Shown here: positions 1-11,955 of the stretch, in pieces
How positions within the stretch are numbered: position 1 is the first letter of the stretch
Layout of the letters: each line of letters begins with the position of its first letter
From: Daphnia pulex
Taxonomy: Eukaryota; Arthropoda; Branchiopoda; Diplostraca; Daphniidae
Assembly: GCF_021134715.1 (NCBI RefSeq)
Contig: NC_060022.1
Span: forward strand, 2,175,001-2,239,000
Length of the DNA: 64,000 nucleotides
Reading direction: 5' to 3'
The notes under the pieces: generated by a model
The model's input: the letters and a program-made list of their open reading frames with translations, nothing else
Told to the model about the DNA's origin: nothing
Databases searched by the model: none
Program-made: the position numbers and the translations under genes

Positions 1-800
1 CGAGTTTCAATTTAAAATTGTAGTTACCTAATTTTTTTAACTAATCACAAAAAATACATAAGTTACAAAAGCAGGAAAAATCAAAGGAACACAAATGAAA
101 AGAGAATTGAATAGCTAGGATTGTTGCACTTCCCCATCGAAAAACGCGATAGTAAACGACGCATTCGTTAACTGGAAATTGTGCATTTTAATCAAGAAAC
201 TGTATACTAACTGAAAAGTCAGAAAACAGCCGAGCAGTTTCAGCCTAACGAGAGCTAGCCACCGCATCAAACCCTTAATCTTTCTTTTCAGACCGATGCC
301 GTAAGTAATTAAATAAAATCATTACACACAAGCAACGACAATTCTGGTTGAAGAACAAAACAAGAGTCTATTAGGATACCGACGTGATAAGACTCAAAAC
401 GCCGCCTTTAAATTACTGTCTTGAACGTTAGGTTAGTGTGACCGCGGCCATGTTTTTTTCTTCAGGGCAAACAAATGAAGACGATCAGCTGATTTAAACT
501 CTGTTGGATGTTGCCAGTCCTTCAGTCCCATAATGATGAATGACTATAAAATAACTAGACATCGGGTTGAGACAAGAAGAACATAGGTTAGCTATTAATT
601 AAATTGTATAATTGTAAGTTGAAAAATAAGTTTTGAGTCTCGTATTGTTACTCTTGTTCTTGTCTTGTGTCATTGGTGTTTGGTTGGTCTACAGGTGTGA
701 ATGCACCACAAAGTGAGTGAGTGTTTGTGTATGTTTTCAGATTAATTATTCATAAGTTCATATCTAACAAAATATTTTTTAAACTTCTTAATTCTTTTTA
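1..800. other. No gene seen; AT-rich flank
   Basis: No open frame here has recognisable protein character. A tiny exon-like segment, TTTCTTTTCAG then ACCGATGCC then GTAAGT, sits near 283-306, but I found nothing to join it to. It could be the edge of a gene lying to the left. Confidence 0.5.
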
Positions 801-802
801 AA

Positions 803-830
803 GCGGCCGCTGCGGCCGCCTTCCGGATCC
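803..830. other. Linker-like GC-rich cluster of rare-cutter sites
   Basis: Two NotI sequences (GCGGCCGC at 803-810 and 812-819) are followed within a few bases by TCCGGA and GGATCC (822-830). The surroundings are very AT-rich. This resembles a cloning linker or an assembly chimera, but natural occurrence cannot be excluded from one read of the sequence. Confidence 0.35.
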
Positions 831-1089
831 AGTTTCATAAGTTCATAAGTTGGCAGCAGTGCTTCATAGTTTCTACGTTCTTACGAGAGTTCGTCTGCAC
901 TCTGCACAGCGCTGCACAGCAGGCTGCGGCTTCCCAAATGACAAATTCGAAGTTTCTTTTTAAAAAATGCACATCTGCCGTAGCTCGTAGGTTTTTTCCC
1001 AATTGAAGAACAAGTACCTGATGAGTGATTAAGTGAATTTGGTCATTCAACTGCAGTTTCAAGTTAAAGTTACTGCTGAAGCTAGGTAT

Positions 1090-1835
1090 TCTCGGTTTGC
1101 TTATCTTGTTCGTGGCAATGATCTTGTGGCCTGAAACAGCTCTACATCTTTCCAAAATGTCGTCTCTTGCTGCATGTACCGGGTGTACGATTCGTCACAT
1201 GCAGAAATACTTCAGAACAGTTAGTGATTTTATTGATCAAAATTTTAGCCCTAAGGTTACACAAATTTATTTAAAGACCTTTTTTCTGATAGTAATTGAG
1301 TTTTTATTTTTCTATTAACAGCCTGGTGAAGTCTGAGCTTCTTCATTGCAGTCTACTGTGCAAATGGATTTGTTGCAGCTAGCTGGCGAAAGGTGTTTCT
1401 CTTGCAGACTTGCTACCTGTACCAGATGTAGCTTTTGTCACATGCAGAAACACTTCAGAACAATTTAAAGTAAGTAAGTTGATCAACTTTATTACAGTAA
1501 GGCTTTACTTTATTGATTTCTAGCTCTTTGCTTTACATCTGTTGAATTTTCAGTTAAGACTGTTGCAAAAGCTTGCCAACTGTTGATTTCTTTGTTACAT
1601 TTACAAGAGTAATTCTGACGGATTGCTAGTTTAACTGCTTCTATTATTTTCTTATGTTACACATCACTTTGTTTTCTGACAGTAATTGAGTTTTTTTTTC
1701 CCCCGAGTAGGATTCAAATGCACAGCCTCCTGAGGTCTGAGCCTCTTTTTTGCAGTCCATCGTGTAAATGAATTTGTTCAGACAGCTAGTGAATGGTGTG
1801 GTGAGCTGTTGCATGCAGGCTGTGGTGCTGGTGTC
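1090..1835 (+). repeat. Left arm of large inverted repeat with exon-like modules
   Basis: Three related modules lie here at about 1,090-1,225, 1,321-1,470 and 1,725-1,835. The same words return in reverse complement at 3,800-5,200. Examples are GCAGAAATACTTCAGAACA at 1,201, GCTAGCTGGCGAAAGG near 1,380, and GAGCTGTTGCATGCAG near 1,803. The middle module looks like an exon: it is preceded by TTTCTATTAACAG and followed by GTAAGTAAG. All frames carry stops, so no protein is claimed. Pairing module 1 with 5,050-5,140 and module 2 with 4,790-4,960 puts the symmetry axis near 3,140, almost on the central hairpin. Confidence 0.7.
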
Positions 1836-2682
1836 ATTCGTTGATTTAACTATGGACCGTTCAGTCGTTTGTTTATCGTAAGAAATCTGTCCCTTGTCGT
1901 AGGTGTGTAAAATTGTGTCGACTAGGCGGCAAAGTAGGTTAGCATTTAGTTCTTCATGTCGAAGACAAGTCAACAAGTGGCATCTTATTTTGTGCTTCTT
2001 TATAAGTGGCTTTTGTGGAAAGTACTTGTAAAGAGTTTAAACTTTTGTTGATGAAACAGCATAACAGAAATTCCTTTTGCCTTTTGAAAAGGTGAAGTGA
2101 AATCTTGATGATCTTTGATCATCTTCTTGATTATTTTTTCTCTAGTTTAGTGTACATTTCAAGTAAATCATTATTGGTATATTTTTATACAATTCAAATT
2201 TTTTTTTTGTGGTTTTGCTTTGCAGATTTCATGATCGGTTTTGTGTTTGAGCTGTTTATGTATGCTGCATGGGGATGGGGTACAGTGGTTATGCAGTCAT
2301 TTTCCAGTTGAGAGATGCGCTGAAATGAAGCTCGTGCAGACTTGCAGTTGAAAATCATTCTTTAAAGTTTAAAGTGTCGTTTGCCCATGTTGGTGTCCAT
2401 TCAGTATATTCAGTGTTGTGAAAAATAGTCGATGTTGCCTGATGGCTGCCGGGCTTATTTTATCGGCAGCATTTTGTCGATATGTCGTCTCTTGCTACCT
2501 CTATCGCCGTTGAGGTAATGCTTGATGTACAGTCTCATTTAATTATTGACTAAGTTAATACCTCCGTTTTCATTTCAGTTGATTCGTTTGCCGCCGTTCC
2601 TTAGACTTGATCCACCGTTGAAACTAAGAAGACGTTGCTGAAATTCAAGATTGATTAATAAGTTATGTATATAAATTACAAG
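1836..2682. other. Spacer within the repeat, no gene
   Basis: No supportable coding region. A fragment near 2,480-2,500 (TATGTCGTCTCTTGCTACC) echoes the arm modules. A possible acceptor (TTTTCATTTCAG, ending near 2,579) precedes a short frame with no recognised homology. Confidence 0.4.
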
Positions 2683-2968
2683 TGCATAATCTGGGCTCCC
2701 TTCTTCAGTGGCCCCGTTTCCCTAAATAACCACTAACCAACGCCCGCCGGTGGTCACTCACTCGCTGTGAAACCAGGAGGAGGGGAGGGCTCTGGTCGAA
2801 CGGGGACTTGGAAGGCGCATGATCCGATGAAAACTTTTGGAGGGTCATGAGTCTAACCCGGAAGCCTAGTATGACTACATCTCCCCAGTAAAACTTGCCT
2901 CGTACTTCTCTCTTCTTCTCGGTCCAGATAAATATCTCTGGGGGCCGTAGACATGTCCTATATCAGCA
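2683..2968. repeat. Conserved block shared with second copy at 45,328-45,607
   Basis: Starting at TTACAAGTGCATA, this block matches the second copy closely. Shared words include CTGGTCGAACGGGGACTTGG, GGAAGGCGCATGATCCG and CATGAGTCTAACCCGGAA. It is GC-richer than its surroundings and stays conserved while neighbouring DNA diverges. I tested it by eye against 5S rRNA and spliceosomal RNA motifs and saw no match. Its nature is unknown. Confidence 0.75.
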
Positions 2969-3400
2969 TGTGCGAGTTAAACAATGCAACCCACTACCCA
3001 ATGAAACAAAAAGCCATGGTTTAGTTTTGCGCAAATCTCCGTCAGTCAAGTTACAAATTTTTCTAATTCAACAACTCGTGTAGAATTTTTGCATCTAGTC
3101 TATTAGTGCAAATCGCGATTCCATGTGTTTGGTAGTTAAGAAAATGGTTGTTTAAAAAACAAACAATGGGATGTTCTGAAGCCAAAAAAACTCACCATTG
3201 TTTGTTTTTTAAACAACCATCTTCTCAACTACCAAACACATAGGATCGCTATTTGCACCAGTAGACTAGATGCAAAATTCGACAGAAGTTGTTGAGTTAG
3301 AAAAATTTGTAACTTGACTGACGCAGATTTCCGCAAAACTAAACCATTGCTTTTTGTCTCATTACCGCAGCGGTGGTGGCGGGTTGCGTTTAACTCGCAC
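2969..3400. repeat. Long hairpin-forming palindrome, copy 1
   Basis: The sequence from GTGCGAGTTAAAC at about 2,970 returns as its reverse complement at about 3,389-3,400. The inner stem from 3,091 to 3,168 pairs with 3,194-3,275 almost perfectly, for example GTTTGGTAGTTAAGAAAATG against the AACTACCAAACAC side. A loop of about 25 nt remains. Transcribed, it would form a hairpin of about 200 bp. The outer arms match the palindrome at 45,608-46,127, but the inner stem sequence is different there. Confidence 0.85.
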
Positions 3401-3800
3401 AGTAGAAAAACGTCTTGAACCGGGCGCGCTGTTTATTAAATTTTTGAACATTTTAAAAAGAAAATAAAAAAATTGGTTCATATAATATATTTATTTTTAT
3501 TTATTATAGATATTACATGGTTAAGGTTTAACATTGGTTTATAAGGTTAAGGGTATAAATTTAAGGGATGGTAGGTGTATGTTTTCGGGGTTGGAAGGAT
3601 TGGAAGGTTTACGTTTGTGGGGTTTGGAGATTAATTGGTAGGGATACATTTGTAGGGTTATAGATTAACTGAAATTTTATCCCAACAAGAAATATCCTCC
3701 CTCCCCCCTCCAACATCCTCCACTTTCCTTTCCCAATCCCGGAAACATGTTTATTATTTGTTGACATATAAACATCCCATATTTGTTTTTGTTGCTTCTG
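3401..3800. repeat. G-rich degenerate minisatellite and pyrimidine-rich tract of copy 1
   Basis: Irregular units rich in GGTTAAGG, GGGGTT and GGAAGG run from about 3,520 to 3,660, followed by a C/T-rich tract. The same order of parts occurs in copy 2 (46,260-46,500), where the units are a clean 33-bp tandem repeat. No gene. Confidence 0.55.
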
Positions 3801-5200
3801 AACTTATTAACGGTAAACTGCATAGTCACGATGACAATTTAACAATATAATGATGCAATTTCGGTAACACGAAACCAGCACCAAGGAACGGCTAATTGAA
3901 TTTGATGTAGAAAGCTCTTTCACCAGCATAGGCTGCAACAACGTGCTACATCGGACTGCAACTACGCGAACAAAAATGCCAAACCTATAACCATATTGAA
4001 ATGAATTAATCTTCAGCATCAATGGAAATGCTGTCAATGAAAAGACGAATAAATGTCACTTTATGTTATTTACAGGAGTTAAAGCCCTCAGCTGGCTGCG
4101 TCAAATCCATGTGTAAGTTGGGCAGCAACAAAGAAGCTCAAACTCCACCAGGGTGTTAATCCTATTTTCAAAAAAACACAATTACTATCAAGCAACAATT
4201 TCTCAAATGACTAAACAAAAATGATCAAAGTTAAGTTATATCACGAAATCCTTCAGAATAAATGTTGCAAAGGAATGTACAGTTGGCAAGCTTTTCCAAG
4301 GTTCAATTTCTACAACTTAAATTGGTTGAAGAGATAGGCACCAACTAAATCTGTAGTCTCACAGTTAGAAAGTTGAACATTATATTTACCTGAATTGTTC
4401 TGAAGTGTTTCTGACAAACGTGAAGCTGGTACAGGAAAAAGAGACGACATTTTGGCAGAATGTTCAGCTGCTCAGGCCACATGATCAGATGAAATTGCCA
4501 TGTAGAAATTATAGGCTGTTGCTTGTTAGTTGCAACAGCAATTACATAAACCTTTAACCAAAATGAAATGAAATTAATCTTTTAAATAATCAAATAATCA
4601 ATAAAAAATAATCAAATATCATTCAACTAAGCAATCCAACAGAATTACTTTTAAAAATATTACACAAGAAATCGACAGTTGGCAAGCAAAACGACAAGGC
4701 AAGTTGAAAGAGTCTTAACTGAAAAGTCAACAGAAATAAAGCAAAGAACTAGTCAACAACAAAGTAAATTGTAGCCTTACTTTAAAAAAGTTTTCCAACA
4801 TAATTACTTCAATGCCTGTAACGAAAGCTACAACTGGTACAGGTAGCAAGCCTGCAACTGCAAGAGGAACACCTTTCGCGGTTTCACCAGCTAGCTGCAA
4901 CAAATCCATGTGCACATTGGACTGCAATGAAGAAGCTCAGATTTCACCATGCTGTTAATAGAAAAATAAAAGCTAAAATACTGTAAAAAAAATAAGGTCA
5001 TAAAATAACTAAATGTGTAACTTACAGTTAAAAAGTTGACCAACATAATCACTTTTATTGTTCTGAAGTATTTCTGTATCACTGCATGTGACGAAACGTA
5101 CAGCCGGTACGGACAACAAGAGACGACATTTTGGGAAAATGCCATATGATCAGATGAAATTGCCAAATATAAATTGTAGGCTATGTTATCTGTAAAGTTC
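3801..5200 (-). repeat. Right arm of large inverted repeat with exon-like modules
   Basis: Modules on the minus strand lie at about 3,915-3,965, 4,080-4,170, 4,390-4,500, 4,790-4,960 and 5,050-5,200. They are reverse complements of the left-arm modules. The module at 4,790-4,960 read on the minus strand has the same acceptor (CTATTAACAG) and a matching donor context (TTTAAAGTAAG) as the left-arm module at 1,321-1,470. Each frame is stopped. The arm therefore looks like repeated exons of a non-coding or decayed transcript unit. Confidence 0.7.
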
Positions 5201-5619
5201 ACCACACAATAAATTTACATCTAATAACCTTAAAGAATACAAGCAGGAATTACCATTTTTGAGACGAATAAATCCAGGGAAGAAATAATTCTCGAACAGA
5301 CAAACAGTTTCTCCAAAAGAAGGCGTTACTTTGCTTGGCATTCACTTGTTAGTTGTTACGCGGTTGTTGGTCGCTCGTCCTCGTCGAATGCCAGCAGCCA
5401 TTTTGAAAGGGACGCGCAAGGTGCAACATTGCCATTGTCAGTTTTGCAATTCTGTCATGCCAATTTGGCCGCAATTTGGGAACCTATAAATAAAAGATAA
5501 AAAATGTCAGCTTGATTATAATTTGTGTCATTCTTTCATCAATGTGCTTGATGTCTATGATTTTTAAGTACAGATCAACACTTTAAATAAATATTCGACT
5601 GCAATGAAGAAAGTTCAGT

Positions 5620-5850
5620 GATATGACAAGTGATCTTACGCATGAAACCACCGATCAATTATCCAATAGAAGATGGAATGAGAGATTGGTCCGTTCTGGG
5701 GTTGGTGATCTCCAATACAAACAGCCGATAATTAAGATGAATCCTAATAAAACATGAGAAGAATATACATAAGTTAGCAATACTGTAATAAAGCTAGTGT
5801 TAGTTGTTACCTGTATCATTTCGATGGCACATTTAGTAGAATTAAATTTT
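5620..5850 (-). repeat. End block, inverted copy of 44,745-44,975
   Basis: Read on the minus strand, this block matches 44,745-44,975 on the plus strand over about 230 bp. Shared words include TTCTACTAAATGTGCCATCG, CTAGTGTTAGTTGTTAC (plus-strand form) and GATGGAATGAGAGATTGGTC. Its orientation is opposite to the main repeat, as expected if it is the terminal inverted part of the same element. The adjoining 5,201-5,619 and 5,851-5,995 hold no gene that I can support. Confidence 0.75.
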
Positions 5851-5995
5851 CGATCAACTGATTAAGAGTCCCAAAAATAGGTTGGGTGATCTCCCTAATA
5901 ACAAGAATTTACGATTGCCGTTGTCTACGAATTCGATTACAACCTGATTACAACATAATAGGGGAATAAGTTTTCGCTCATTCTATAACCCTGTT

Positions 5996-8900
5996 AGATC
6001 CTCTTTGGCTCTTTCTCGAAGGTGGCGTTTGTCAACTGCTTATGAAAATAAATGGAAATATTCGTTTTGTTGCCTCTCTGCTCAGACAGGCAATAAAAAA
6101 AACCTGGCGCACCAAACTTTTAGTACATGTTATTTAATATTTAAATACGCTACATTTACCGACTGTAATAACGGTCAAACGTCCCCTCAGACTTTTAATA
6201 GTTGGACGTTTCAAAATAAAACTTATCCTCCAAATTATTAACTACATTTGGTGAATTACCGTAGTTTACGTACAGTATCAAAAATTGATACGCAATACTT
6301 TCAAATTACACATCTCCAGCTCCAAAAGGAAGAGCTTCTGTATAATAAATATTCAAATTCAATTAATTCTACAAAAACTTTTTTTCGCAAGACATTATCT
6401 GGTGCCCTTGCCTCGTGCGCGTATGTGCCGGTGTGGCTCTATACGGTCCCTCTTTGTCAATGGATAGTTACTGGTTTACTTCCAGTCTGAAAACTTCGAA
6501 CTCGAGTTCCGCCACTAGAGTTTCGCCCCCCTCTTCACTTGCCGTCAATTTGTCTCTCCTATATTTGCATAATTTGATTAGGTAGCGGCAGCCAGAAGCT
6601 CCGACTGTTCACAAATTTCTTGTTATGTCGAGGGAAACGGAGAATTGAGATGAAAGATACACAGCTGGAGGATTTAATAAACTAGCGGTCCGTATTTAGA
6701 CACAGAAACTACAGTCGAATAGGGCAGCAGCATATTGGAAGCGATCATCATTCATCGCCTTAAGTTTCGAATCACGCCCCCGTGATCCTGCAGGATATAT
6801 GGAAGTATGGAGCTAGTACACAACCCAGTATAGCAGTAGCCTATGACTTTTAGAGTGTATGACAGTTTCAGGATTTCGAGTACGTATACGATTGCTGCAG
6901 AAGTTTCTTATGATGTTGAAATATAGTTCGATATTCGATTTTCTGTACTATCTCGTCAGAGCTTTCTCGGCTCTGACTGCGCCATAGGATTTAGAGGTTT
7001 TCCGACAATACACGATCAATGGGCACAACGCAGCAGCAGCAGTGTAAAAAACTTTCTGCGGCGGACTGTATATTCCTTATAGAGTCGATGTACTCACTGT
7101 ATACTACTCCCTAATACTTTACACGTTCCATCAAAGAGTTCGACTCGGATCGGATAGCATATAGGTTACGGTGCGGAGTTTACGGAATAAGGCGTGCATG
7201 CTGCTGGAGTTGGAAGCATTTTATTTATCGCCACAGAGGAATATACTCAGACTGTACGGTGCAGTGTACGTAGTTATATTTTGTCACATAAAACTGCTGT
7301 TTATTACACTCGGCAACTTTATAAATGCCTAATGGCAAGCCTATAATGGTATCAGCCAAGAGACTTTTGCTCGACAGTGTTATATGTCTCATATACCCGC
7401 TATAAAGTTGTATATCTAGTAGACCGATGCGATACTTTTGCATTTCAGACAACGAATCGCAATTAAGTTTTGTGGCCTAGAGAAATTTGTCAGGTGTGTT
7501 TATTGCGCGCTTATTGATTTAAAAATGCAATTTGATCTTATATACGCTGTATAACCAACGTTATTTTTATTTTAGAGACATGCACAGTAGGTAGTAGCCT
7601 ATAATGTCGGCAATAATAAAATTCTGAAATGTATTCGTTGAATTATACTGCATTTGAATTTGGTGTTTGCAAATAAAAATGCGCTTGGTAGTAGCTAGTA
7701 TATCGTATACGATCGATGAACGAAATAAGGAAATGCATGAATTCAAACAAACAACAGCTGCCATATGTTGAGTTTCACTGGCCCCAAAGTGTGTCAACAA
7801 TACCATTTTAATGCTAATCAGCTATTCCTTGCATTGCTAAACCGACAAAGGAAAGAGAGACGATGCATTTACGCTGCTGAGTTTACGGAATAAGTTGTCG
7901 GAGGGGAAATCACGCTAAATTTCTAATGACGTGTGATTATCTTTGAGAAGGTAATCGTTCAGCTAATTTGATACTTCAGCACAGGACTGGGCTGTAATGG
8001 CAAATAAACCTCTTTCTTTTATTTCAAGCTTAGCGATTCGTGGGTGGTACGACAACAGGCGAAATTTTAACCTAAATAAACAGAAAATCGGTAGAAAAAA
8101 AGCCGAAAAAAAGGCTCTGACTCTGATCTTTGATTCGCTAAACGTTTAGCTGAAGCCGCAATAGTAGCAGAAGTATTGCTTTCAAAGCATGTTAGCTTAT
8201 AGCCTACAAGTTTCTGTACAAATCCTTCCTTTCTAGTTCTATCTCAAATAAAACATGAACAAAGCAAAGAAAAGAAAATTTGAGTTTGGAAATAAGGGCG
8301 AATAATAGTTCAGTAAGAAAGGAACGATGAGAACACGAACAGAACGTATAATAGGGCCAAAAGGTGCGGTTTTTGTTTGTGAGGATTATGTGGAAGAGCA
8401 AAACATCGTTTCCCCTTCGTTTCTTGTTTTGGTCTCCCAGCATTACATAAAAGAGTTGGCGAACGTTCTGTACGAACCACACATACAAAAGCGAAGAGGA
8501 AAACTGACGAGAAAATATTCCACAGCACTGCATCTTTAGAAATTTGAAATAAGCGGATTTTCAGTACGTTTGTTCAATTATCAAGCTACTCGTTAAATCG
8601 CTTTTTGTTACTGAGAGCTCAATAAGGACTTCCAAAACCTTGTCACTGCATTCAGCATCAAGGTCTGTGGGTCTGTGTGTGTGTGATAAAGGACAAAATT
8701 TAAAACATTTTGGTATATTATTTGCGCCCACAGTTAGGCATCAGTTGTAGTAACGTCTCCAGCCTGATGTGTAATTACAGCCCCGATAGAGTTTGTCTAC
8801 GAACATACTCGATGGGCACAGTGAGAAAATGAGTGGACGCCACTGCTGAGGAAGCGGAGTAGAACGGTGGAAAAAAGGCGTTGCTGGCGGGTCGCAATCA

Positions 8901-9569
8901 TTCTTCAGAATGGCTCGGAAACAACTTGCACAAACCCAAGGCAACTTTTTCGTCCTCTTGTCGGCCTCGCATATACGCAAGCCTCGGGATGTTGTTCAAT
9001 TCGACCGTGGACGAGATACGTTGCCTCTATCTCTACTCGTGTAAGATGTATACGCTCTCCCTTTCGCATGGACTTGGAAAACTTTTCGGTGTGGACTTTA
9101 TTTTCCGTTTCTCCCTTCCCACCAAACAGCCACTCTATCCCATCCAATCCGCACTTATTTCAGTTGACTCGGTGGTCCTGCCCAATTAAGCAAGCCCTTG
9201 CAAATAAATTAAAGATAAACGTACAGTATAAGGCGGCCATCACTGATGGTAGTGGTGCGGTCGTATACCGGTCGCATAGTTACGGGCTAGCTACGAAACG
9301 TGACCAAACTTTGATGATGTTCATTTCAAAGTCCCTGATTCACTGCTGTACAGCAAGTTCGCCAACTCGCGTTTACTATTACTACACACACACACTCAGC
9401 AAACAGTGGCAGATTGCTGGGCTTCATATATAGCACGACGGAAATACAATGACAACAAATTGTGTACGTGTAGCTTTTTGACGTACACTTTTCACGATTT
9501 ATAGTTTTTACTTGAAATCATGTTTTCAAATGAAATTTTTATTGCAGGATGGAATTAAAAATTCCATTC
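5996..9569. other. No gene seen
   Basis: Open frames up to 188 codons occur (for example 8,867-9,433), but they have no domain, no plausible splice partners and composition unlike the real exons further right. I see no RNA gene, tandem array or transposase fragment. Confidence 0.5.
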
Positions 9570-11955
9570 AGTTTTTCAGAACGCCGATAAGAGGAGGTGC
9601 CGGAATGGCGACAAGTCCTTCTTAGTCAAAAAATTTTCTAGTTGCCCTTTACTTAAGCGTTTAAAAGTTCAAATATTTGTGACCCACAGAAAACGTTGGG
9701 AGGTAAAAAAAACGGGCCTGATCTGTACAGTCGAGCAACCACTTCTATTGGTTATTTTAATGAACCCTTACTAAGTAAAAAAATCGGCAAGAGAAAACAG
9801 TTCCAGCAGTCAACCGCCTAGCCCAGGAATAATCGTACTCCGTAAAGATTTATAATCAACGCCAAAAAATAGTCAAAAGGGAAAGAGTAGACCTAAATTG
9901 TTCCTACCTTCAAGCCCGGGACATCCACAGCCAGGAATCCAAAAGGGCTCCGTAGAAAAAGTTGAATCCACCAGGCAGGATAGGAAAAAGGGCGTCGCTC
10001 GTGAATACCCCCACACTCGCATGGGTGTACGCGAGCACATTTAAAGAAAGTGGAAGAAGAGATCCGGTAACTTGGTCGACATCGGTAGTTTCTCCAATAA
10101 GACGGGATGCTGTGTATCTAAATAAAAATTTGTAAAAATGGATTACGAAAAATATTGGCAGAAACAGCAATTAAGGAAAAATTGAAAATGACAGTGGGTA
10201 AACCCTATTTGTTAATAAATGGAAGAACTTAAGGTTTTTGTGTAATACACTGCATTTATGCAAGTCATACATAATTAAAATATCTAGCAGGTCACATTTA
10301 CAAAAGTAAAACGAAAATCATTACCCAGCAAACGATGATACTGAGATTGCAGTGATGGCAGCTCAATATCATCACAAGCAAAACTTGCATATGTTGTTGT
10401 TGTGATGGCTGCCACGGATCTCAAATCTGCACAAAGAAAAAGGTTACATAACATGCCAACATTAACAAACTGCCATGCATCGACTAGGGGCTTACATGAT
10501 AAATGCTAGTCAGGAACTAACATTTCCCAAATTTTGAACAGATTAACTCTACTATTTAAGCTACCATGAATCATTCTTTATTCGCATTTTTAGTTTTATC
10601 GGTTTTATTTACCTTCCAAACAGCATGAGTGGAGAGAATGGAGAGACACCATGGTTCACAATTTCACATGACGACCACTTTTTTTGTAATGGTATTTGAT
10701 GTGCTTTTCGTGCAGCTACATAGCACATGAGCATGGCGTAAGTTTCCAAGTAATGTGTTCTTTCCGTTTTCTTTGTTAAATTAAACTTCGTCTCTTTTTC
10801 GAATTTTTTTTGCAAACCAAACGAAAGCAGCAGACGACACATGTTTCCCTCTTGGTTTCCAAATTTTGGCGGGTGGTGGGAGGCGGGAAGGGTAAATTTT
10901 TAATATCGATATCTTAGCAGTTAAGCGTGGTTAATTAGAATATTTGTGTCGTCTGCTCATACTTTATTTCACAGTTTCGAAAAAACAAAAAGAGACAAAG
11001 TTTCAGATATTTTTGATTATAGAAAAGTGAACGGAGGACTGGTTTGGATTGGAAACGTGTACGTGGCTGCAAGAGAAATAGCAGAACAAATTAAAATGTG
11101 GTCGTCGTGTGGTTATGATGTCGTGACTCTCCATGCTCTCCACTCCATGCTTTCCTCAGGTAAATAAAACTATAAAAACGTGAATGGAATGATTTTGAGA
11201 GCTTATGCAGAAGAGTTAAACCTGAACCTGTTCCAAATATGTGAAATGTTGGTGCCCAATAACTACAGTGACTAGCATTTATCATGTATGCTCATTGTCG
11301 ATGGATTGGCAGAGTTTGTTTGCTCTATACAACCTTTACCTTGCATTCAGGGTATTACCGGGTATTACATTTAAATCTTAAGTAATCCTGTTTATTAACA
11401 ATAAGAGGGTTACCCACTGTCTTCTTTCTAGCTTTTTATTACTTGTTGTCTCTGCAATATTTTTTCGTAACCCATTGTTTTTCTTTTTCTTTAGATAAAC
11501 ATCTCCTAGACTAATTTGGAAAACTCTGTCCTCGTGTACACCCATGTGAGTGTGGGGGTATTCACGAGGACACCCTTTTTCCTATCCTGCCTGGTGGATT
11601 CAACTTTTAAACGGATGGATGAGCACTTGTGGATGCCTGGCTGTGGATGTCCCGGGCTTAAAGGTAGGACAATTGTCTCTATTCTTCCTTTTTTAAAAAC
11701 TATATGATGGCGTTGGTTATAAAATGTTACGGGGTACGATTATTCCTGAGCAAGGCACTTGACTGGAACTTAAATAACTCATTTGAAGAGCGACTCGTCA
11801 GGCTTGTTTTAAACCTCACAACTTTGTCTCCAGGCAAACAATCAAATTGAAAAAAATTGTTCAAAAAACACTTGAAACAATGTGCAAAGTCTATTCAATT
11901 GTATGTCCAAGAGGGACCTGCTGCCCTACCGGCACCTCCTCGTCTTCTAATTACC
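9570..11955. repeat. 2.4-kb foldback element with exon-like arms
   Basis: The two halves are imperfect reverse complements along most of their length. Pairs are 9,581-9,630 with 11,905-11,950 (word GGAGGTGCCGG), 9,665-9,720 with 11,800-11,850, 9,800-9,870 with 11,705-11,775, 9,905-10,050 with 11,510-11,680, 10,430-10,560 with 11,200-11,330, and 10,609-10,860 with 10,940-11,165. The axis is near 10,770-10,890. Each arm has an open frame ending at a splice-donor-like GTAAATAAAAC (minus strand at 10,612, plus strand at 11,160). The two frames are related: both contain Y-V-A-A-R and W-S-S-C. No transposase is recognisable. This is a foldback or MITE-like element, or an inverted gene duplication in decay. 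Confidence 0.75.

Noticed and set aside
3520..3660. GGTTAAGG-like words as telomeric repeats
   Set aside because: Not regular TTAGG arrays; they correspond to the 33-bp minisatellite of the second copy.
8867..9433. 188-codon open frame on the plus strand with overlapping frames on both strands
   Set aside because: No homology; several frames open at once indicates base composition rather than coding.
10899..10912. Other ATCGAT-type palindromes (also near 18,750 and 49,860)
   Set aside because: Not exact TATCGATA DRE elements in promoter position; expected by chance in AT-rich DNA.
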